Of a DNA stretch of 64,000 bases, positions 56,490-64,000 are shown piece after piece. A program made the position numbers and the translations under genes. Each line of letters opens with the position of its first letter. The first letter of the stretch is position 1. Source of the stretch: Isochrysis galbana (lineage: Eukaryota > Haptophyta > Isochrysidales > Isochrysidaceae); contig CM030943.1 of the NCBI GenBank assembly GCA_018136815.1, positions 3,265,885 through 3,329,884 on the forward strand, read 5' to 3'. The notes under the pieces are model-generated. The model was given only the letters and a program-made list of their open reading frames with translations, did not search any database and was not told the DNA's origin.

Positions 56490-57515
56490 ATTCTTAGAAC
56501 GTGCTCCCTCGCATGCAAGGGGGGGCGTCTCCGACACACTCTATTCATAGAGCGTGTCTCTCCTCCCGCCCCCCTTCCCCGGTTCCCTCGCATGCAGCTC
56601 CAGCCGGGATCCCTTCCTTCCTCTCCTCCCATGCAACCCCAGCGGTTCCTTTTGTTTCCTTGACCGACGAGGCTCGGAGTCCCGTGCGCCCGCTCCGCGC
56701 TTCGCCCCTCCAGCATCCGCCCCCCCCCCCTCGTTTCATTAGTCTCTCCCTTGTTCCTAGAGTTTCCCGTGTTCTTTTCCCCCGGTCGTTCTCCTCTCTT
56801 GTCCGTCTTTTGTTTCTGGCGCGCTCGCTCGGAAGCACCCTCTCCGTGTCTGTCCCCCGTGTGCTCCACCTCGTCCCGCTTGCTGCCATGCCCTTCGACC
56901 CCGCTCTCACGCCATGTAACAAGACTTGTGAAACCGCCTCTTCACCGCCATCGCGCTCTCCCTCTCCCTCCGCGCACCACATTGGCCAAGCCTCACCACA
57001 GCCACAGCCACAAGCAACTCACACATCCACAAGCACATTCACTCCATCACCACCTCACCAGTCACAGAACGGTCATCGAGCAGAGGGTCACAGACGGCTC
57101 GGACACCGGGATGACCGACAATCTCCCGAGAGAGGAACTGGAGCCTGGCAGAGGGAGGGCGCGAGGCGCTCCCCCATCCTGAACAAAGTATAAACTTAGT
57201 TGCAACCACCTATAAAGTTAGTTGACATTGCAACCAACTATCAAGTTAGTTGGAAATTCGAACCGAACACAACGACCAAATGTGCTACTACCACGCTCAC
57301 CCCACCCCTCCTCGAAAAAGCCCGCCTACCGTGCGCGCCACCATGATGGACGCCACATCCTTGTGGCCACAAGGGCACTCCCATGCGCGCCATCCGAGGC
57401 AGTCAGCCCACACGGCGGGAGCCCGCCACAAGCCGCCGGTGGCACGCACATCGAGCCGCGGCCGCCGCGACGGAGAGACAACGGGATCAGTAGCAACCCT
57501 GTAGCAGGGGGCACA
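56490..57515. other. Intergenic region with small hairpins
   Basis: Contains the palindrome at 56,533-56,558, a C/T-rich stretch, a Pro/Ser-coding low-complexity area (56,900-57,180) and three GTTAGTTG-type words at 57,195-57,250. No gene recognised. Confidence 0.5.
56533..56558. other. Near-perfect 12-bp inverted repeat
   Basis: GACACACTCTAT, TC, ATAGAGCGTGTC: one mismatch (pairing G with T in RNA) in a 12-bp stem with a 2-base centre, located just upstream of the unrecognised minus-strand ORF. Confidence 0.7.
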
Positions 57516-60441
<2,926 letters not shown>

Positions 60442-60461
60442 CTCTCTCCACGGCCCCCCCT

Positions 60462-60841
60462 TCAACTCTCTCTCCCTCCTCTCCCTCTCGCTCTCTCTCT
60501 CGCGCTCTCTCTCTCGCTCTCTCCTCTCCTCTCCTCTCCTCTCAGCCAAGGCAACTCTCGTGACAGGAGGGTTTATCTTAGTATACGGGCCTCCCCTCCC
60601 TTCGATCTGTGGCGAAGCGATCCCCTCTCTCTCTCTCTCTCCCTCTCCCTCTCCCTCTCCCTCTCCCTCTTCTTTCTTTTCTCTCCCTTCTCTTCTCTCT
60701 TCTCCGCCTCTCATCTCCCTCTCCCTTCTCTCTCTCTCTCTCTCCCTCCCTCCCCCCCCTCTCTCTCTCCCTCTCCCTCTCTCTCTTCTTCCTCTTCTCT
60801 CCCTTCTCTTCTCTCTTCTCCCCCCTCTCCCTCTCCCTCTC

Positions 60842-60892
<51 letters not shown>

Positions 60893-60896
60893 GCGC
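60462..60896 (+). repeat. CT microsatellite upstream of Rpt2
   Basis: Plus-strand CT, CCCT and CTCTT blocks beginning about 20 bp before the Rpt2 start codon (minus gene) and ending in a (CT)n run at 60,846-60,889. Confidence 0.9.
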
Positions 60897-60968
60897 GCGC
60901 GGCTTCCAGACAGTGGGGGGCGGGGGCGCCGTCTATTTCGGGATACTTTTGTAGAAGCTCACTTTTGT

Positions 60969-61433
60969 AAAAAAAATCTTCTTAAAATTCCCCGCTACGC
61001 GTGCGGCGTGAGGCAGTGTGCTAGTGTTCCTCCCTACTACCCAACCTTAACCCCTGACAACCCCCTCCCCCTTTCCCAGTTCCCTCTTTATCGGAGAAGC
61101 TGGTTCCGGGGAGGCCGCGCGCGCTGCTTCGGCCGGGAGTTGGAGAGAAGGGGGCTGGAGACTGTGATTCGTCCTTTATGCTAGTGTTAATTCAAGTTGC
61201 CTTCCATTGTATATCGTGGGATCCTCATTGATATCCCCCTGCGGTTTCTTCCAAGACGCGGTATTAAGTGCCTTAGGTGATGTTACGGATGTCTAGACCT
61301 CTCGCCGCCTGCAGGAGGTCTTCCGATGTTCCTAGGTTGAAGTCCTTGTCCACCGTGTAGAGCGGACTTATCATTTTCTTAATGTGTTTGTTACTCGGGG
61401 CGTGTAGCCCCATATTCTCTCGTTGTTTTTTCA
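60969..61433 (-). mobile_element. 5'-truncated LINE (3' end only)
   Basis: Nearly identical to 22,888-23,355, the 3' end of the deleted LINE, including the last codons of ORF2 (GLHAPSNKHIKK to RGLDIRNIT). Truncation at the 5' side (61,433) is typical of incomplete reverse transcription. Only one 3' unit is present. No target-site duplication was found: the left flank (GAAGCTCACTTTTGT) and the right flank (GCGCTGCATGTG) differ, and the right flank is the start of a large inverted repeat. Confidence 0.9.
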
Positions 61434-61717
61434 GCGCTGCATGTGTCCTGCGTGCAGCGCGGCAAGAAGGCGACCAGCACGGCGCGGCTGTGCTCTGTGC
61501 ACAACCTGGAGGGCGATGGGGCGGCACAGGTGGCGGTAGATAATGGGGTGCTGGTGATGATGATGCGCAGTGCTGGTTGGCTGCGCGGGAGGCTGCTGGA
61601 GGCAGACGGGCAGACGTGGGAGGCCTCCTGGGAGTGACTGCTCCTCAAACGGCAGAATCGTTTGTGGGCAAGAAGGGCGGCAGGGAGAAGCGGTGGTGCA
61701 CACGCATGGGATGCGTG
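61434..61717 (+). repeat. Arm 1 of a 979-bp inverted repeat
   Basis: 284 bp that match the reverse complement of 62,129-62,412 with only a few substitutions (for example GTGGCGGTAGATAATGG versus the GCGGCGGTAGATAAAGG form). Contains the frame starting MSCVQRGKKATSTARL (61,443-61,637). Confidence 0.95.
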
Positions 61718-62128
61718 TAAGGCTGTGAATAGGTTTGGTACTCTGAGATCACTTCCAATGTTTCAGAATCGTACATATTGTCTATTTTTCCACCCTCCCA
61801 ACAGTATCCAAAAAAAGAATATGAGTACTCCGATCATTTTTACTAATGTGGGCATCCGGGGACGCAGGTAGCGGTAAATGAAAATGAAACATTGGAAGTG
61901 GTCTCAGAGTCTCATGACAAGATGCTACAACGCCCATTGCGCACACGGTCACTCACAGGACATGGAATTAAACTAGTTACACTTGCTCGACAGCCCTGCG
62001 CTTCTAATCGCTTGCGAACAGACTCCTTGAGAAAGCCCACCTCACACACCCCATACATGTCCTGAATCTGGGACTCCACAAACGGGGGAAGCTTGCTTCG
62101 GTGGCTTTTAACGTCCGGACTAGCCCCT
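61718..62128. other. Spacer of the 979-bp inverted repeat
   Basis: 411 bp between the two arms. It holds the 171-bp MITE and about 215 bp of further unique sequence; no gene recognised. Confidence 0.7.
61740..61910. mobile_element. 171-bp MITE inside the inverted-repeat spacer
   Basis: Terminal inverted repeats of 26 bp with one mismatch: left starts ACTCTGAGATCACTTCC and runs to 61,765; right runs from 61,885 and ends GGAAGTGGTCTCAGAGT. The interior is AT-rich relative to surroundings and has no coding capacity. No convincing target-site duplication; flanks are GGT and CTC. Confidence 0.8.
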
Positions 62129-62412
62129 CACGCATCCCATGCGTGTGCACCACCGCTTCTCCCTGCCGCCCTTCTTGCCCACAAACGATTCTGCCGTTTG
62201 AGGAGCAGTCACTCCCAGGAGGCCTCCCACGTCTGCCCGTCTGCCTCCAGCAGCCTCCCGCGCAGCCAACCAGCACTGCGCATCATCATCACCAGCACCC
62301 CTTTATCTACCGCCGCCTGTGCCGCCCCATCGCCCTCCAGGTTGTGCACAGAGCACAGCCGCGCCGTGCTGGTCGCCTTCTTGCCGCGCTGCACGCAGGA
62401 CACATGCAGCGC
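62129..62412 (-). repeat. Arm 2 of a 979-bp inverted repeat
   Basis: Reverse complement of 61,434-61,717, of exactly equal length (284 bp). Confidence 0.95.
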
Positions 62413-62481
62413 GGGCGGGGAAGCCCCGGGTAGCCGCTGCAGCCGCGCCATCGCACATCCATCCACTCCCTGGGCCTCCAT
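62209..62481 (-). CDS. Short unrecognised ORF spanning arm 2
   Basis: A 90-codon frame starting MEAQGVDGCAMARLQRL and ending EADGQTWEASWE. The C-terminal 65 residues are repeated in arm 1 (61,443-61,637, plus strand) with two substitutions (AVDN/AVDK and QVAV/QAAV). The frame extends beyond arm 2 into single-copy sequence, so arm 2 is probably the original and arm 1 the inverted copy. Function unknown; it may be the end of a larger gene. Confidence 0.35.
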   Translation of the reverse strand: MEAQGVDGCAMARLQRLPGASPPALHVSCVQRGKKATSTARLCSVHNLEGDGAAQAAVDKGVLVMMMRSAGWLRGRLLEADGQTWEASWE

Positions 62482-62679
62482 CCCCTACGGATCACCGAAC
62501 TCCAACGCCCCATACATGGAGCGAGGGCCTGTAGAGGCGGGCAGGTGGCCAGCCAACGCGCCCGCCACCCGCCGTCTCGCGCCAGAGTTAGAAAACCTTA
62601 AGAACCACCTTAAGCTTTTCAAGAGATAGGCTTTAGAGTCGTTTTTTTTTCACTCGCGTAGAAGTTAGAAACGACGCGG
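62413..62679. other. Flank between inverted repeat and the peptidase gene
   Basis: No gene recognised beyond the start of the minus-strand ORF. AGAACCACCTTAAGCTTTTC and an eleven-base T run (62,642-62,650 region) precede the peptidase start; the promoter should lie here. Confidence 0.4.
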
Positions 62680-64000
62680 ATGCTCTGCTTGAGTGTCGTG
62701 ATGGCGTCGTCGGCTTCTCTTCCGTTTCGCCACCAGGCGGCGGCCTCGCTCTCTCGGCGGTGGGCGTCGGCGGAGGTGCGCAGCGGGCAGGGCGTGGCCA
62801 CCGTGCGCGTCGACTGGTCCGACACCGCGCTTCGTGAGGCCGATGCTGCCTCGCAAGCCTCCACGTTCTCTCTTCACACCTCGCTGCTCTCTGCTCACAC
62901 CACGCCGGCCTCTCTCCCTGCCGGCCTCCACGCCTATTCCTCTCCGGCACCCGTGGGCCTCAAGAGCCGCGCAAGCCACCCGAGGCTTCCCCTTGAGTTC
63001 CGGCTGCTCGAGGCCGACGGAGGCCTCGTGGCTGAGGTGTGGAGCAAAGGCGCGAGAGTGGGCTCAAAGGGTTTGAAAGAAACCCTCGGCCCGAAGCCGC
63101 TCTCTGCCGGCGTCTTCGGCGCGCCGCGCTTCAGTCCGAGCGGGGATGCCATCGTCTGGACCGCAGAGAAGCTCTGTGGGCGCGACAAGGTCAAGGGCTA
63201 CTGGGCGGAGGAGGAGAAGGGGTCGGGAGAGGAGAAGGAGAAGGGAGGAGGCGGGGCGACGGAGAAGGCGCCAGGCGGCGGCATGAAACCGTTTGACAAG
63301 TTCCGCCCGAAGCGTGGTTTTGGCGAGACGATCGGCGTGGAAGATTCGGTGATCGTCGCGTGGAAGTGGGGCGAGGCGAAGGGGGGCTCGCTCGCCGTTT
63401 GGACGGGCGATGACTTGCTTCATGCGCTTCCCGACGGGATTCGGCGCGACAACGAGTGGCGCGCAGTGCCTGTCCATCCGACTTTCGATGGGAGCGAGGA
63501 GGGCCTCATCTTCTCGCTTTCTCTCCTGCCCAAGCGCGGTGCCGGCCTCTCCGCCTGCCTCAACCGGCGCACGCTCCTGTGCCACATGCCCAACGCGATA
63601 GGCGCTGCCACCGCCGCTAAAGACGCCCCGGTTGCGTCGCAACAGCTGTCGGTGCTCGATGACGGCTTCGTGGCGAGCTTCGCACGTCTTTCGCCCGACG
63701 GCACACGGCTCGCCTACGCGCGCGCTGCCGACGAGTTTGCCGGCCATTCCACCCCGTTCGAGCTGCGGTTGCTTTGCTGGGACCCTGCGCCTGCGGGCGG
63801 CGGGTCGCCGCGGCCAATTGGCTCACCGGTGACGCTACTTGACGCAGGCGTGGCTGTCGACGGCGGCGCCGGCTCCGACGCCAACAAACCGGGCGTGGCG
63901 CGCGGGCCAGGCGGCGCGCCCATCAGCTGGTACGGCTGGTGCGGCTTCCACGACGAGCTGGCCAGTCTGCGCTGGCTGGACGACGATGCAATCCTCTTCA
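62680..64000 (+). CDS. Acylaminoacyl-peptidase (acyl-peptide hydrolase), N-terminal part, cut by window end
   Basis: The frame is open from ATG 62,680 (or the in-frame ATG 62,701, which starts MASSASLPFRH) to the window end, 433-440 codons without a stop. It follows the N-terminal beta-propeller region of S9C prolyl-oligopeptidase-family acylaminoacyl-peptidases: GVFGAPRFSPSGDAIVWTAE, KRGFGETIGVEDSVIVAWKW, SACLNRRTLLCHMPN and FARLSPDGTRLAYARAADEF. These enzymes remove N-acylated residues from peptides. The catalytic alpha/beta-hydrolase domain with its Ser-Asp-His triad lies beyond the window and cannot be assessed. The start (RHQAAASLSRRWASAEV) is Arg/Ser/Ala-rich and free of acids, so an organelle-targeting peptide is possible. 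No intron is needed in the visible part, unlike neighbouring genes. Confidence 0.82.
   Translation, partial: MLCLSVVMASSASLPFRHQAAASLSRRWASAEVRSGQGVATVRVDWSDTALREADAASQASTFSLHTSLLSAHTTPASLPAGLHAYSSPAPVGLKSRASHPRLPLEFRLLEADGGLVAEVWSKGARVGSKGLKETLGPKPLSAGVFGAPRFSPSGDAIVWTAEKLCGRDKVKGYWAEEEKGSGEEKEKGGGGATEKAPGGGMKPFDKFRPKRGFGETIGVEDSVIVAWKWGEAKGGSLAVWTGDDLLHALPDGIRRDNEWRAVPVHPTFDGSEEGLIFSLSLLPKRGAGLSACLNRRTLLCHMPNAIGAATAAKDAPVASQQLSVLDDGFVASFARLSPDGTRLAYARAADEFAGHSTPFELRLLCWDPAPAGGGSPRPIGSPVTLLDAGVAVDGGAGSDANKPGVARGPGGAPISWYGWCGFHDELASLRWLDDDAILF

Noticed and set aside
60969-61433. Target-site duplication for the truncated LINE
   Set aside because: The flanks compared (before 60,969 and after 61,433) share no repeat.

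Overview
The window is nuclear DNA from a GC-rich, flagellated, DNA-methylating eukaryote, most likely a unicellular alga. It contains an axonemal dynein heavy chain, a proteasome ATPase and a spliceosome subunit, all interrupted by short introns that I could place by hand. A haptophyte is my best guess: coding DNA is GC-rich, introns are pyrimidine-rich, there is a plant-like chromomethylase, and about 12% of the introns I placed (6 of 49) start with GC instead of GT. A dinoflagellate or another algal lineage is not excluded. There is one 100-base assembly gap (59,701-59,800).

Layout, left to right. 1-3.8 kb: a retroelement scrap, a LINE 5' end fused to a 1.8 kb CT-rich minisatellite, then a small two-exon DUF1279/FAM210-like gene (+). 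5.1-18.9 kb: a nearly complete single-headed inner-arm type axonemal dynein heavy chain (-), about 4,160 residues in at least 11 exons. 18.9-30.3 kb: repeat territory with a 65-bp tandem array split by a TA-flanked MITE, a nested inserted element, a deleted LINE with a 19-bp target-site duplication, a roughly 950-bp palindrome and long CT microsatellites. 30.3-31.7 kb: a bZIP transcription factor (+). 33-36.4 kb: more retroelement debris. 36.5-37.1 kb: SF3B6/p14 (+). 38.8-46.4 kb: a 26-exon DNA cytosine methyltransferase (-) that closes exactly in frame at 1,127 residues. It joins a CUE-like region, a DNMT1-type RFTS domain, a BAH domain and a chromomethylase-type catalytic domain with an embedded chromodomain-like segment. 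46.4-53.3 kb: microsatellites, Ty3/gypsy-like and LINE fragments, large direct repeats and a second copy of the MITE. 53.4-55.0 kb: an ERCC4-domain (MUS81/XPF-type) nuclease (+). 56.0-56.5 kb: an unrecognised ORF (-). 57.5-60.4 kb: the 26S proteasome ATPase Rpt2/PSMC1 (-), 439 residues in 10 exons. 61.0-62.4 kb: a 5'-truncated LINE next to a 979-bp inverted repeat that contains a MITE. 62.7 kb to the end: the N-terminal part of an acylaminoacyl-peptidase (+), cut by the window edge.

The host genes are unrelated housekeeping genes plus one chromatin gene; there is no operon-like organisation. The most interesting items are the hybrid methyltransferase, the two long inverted repeats (possible double-stranded RNA sources), and the MITE pair, for which the pre-insertion site can be read directly. 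All gene models are hand-made from splice signals and reading frame; no transcript or database evidence was available.
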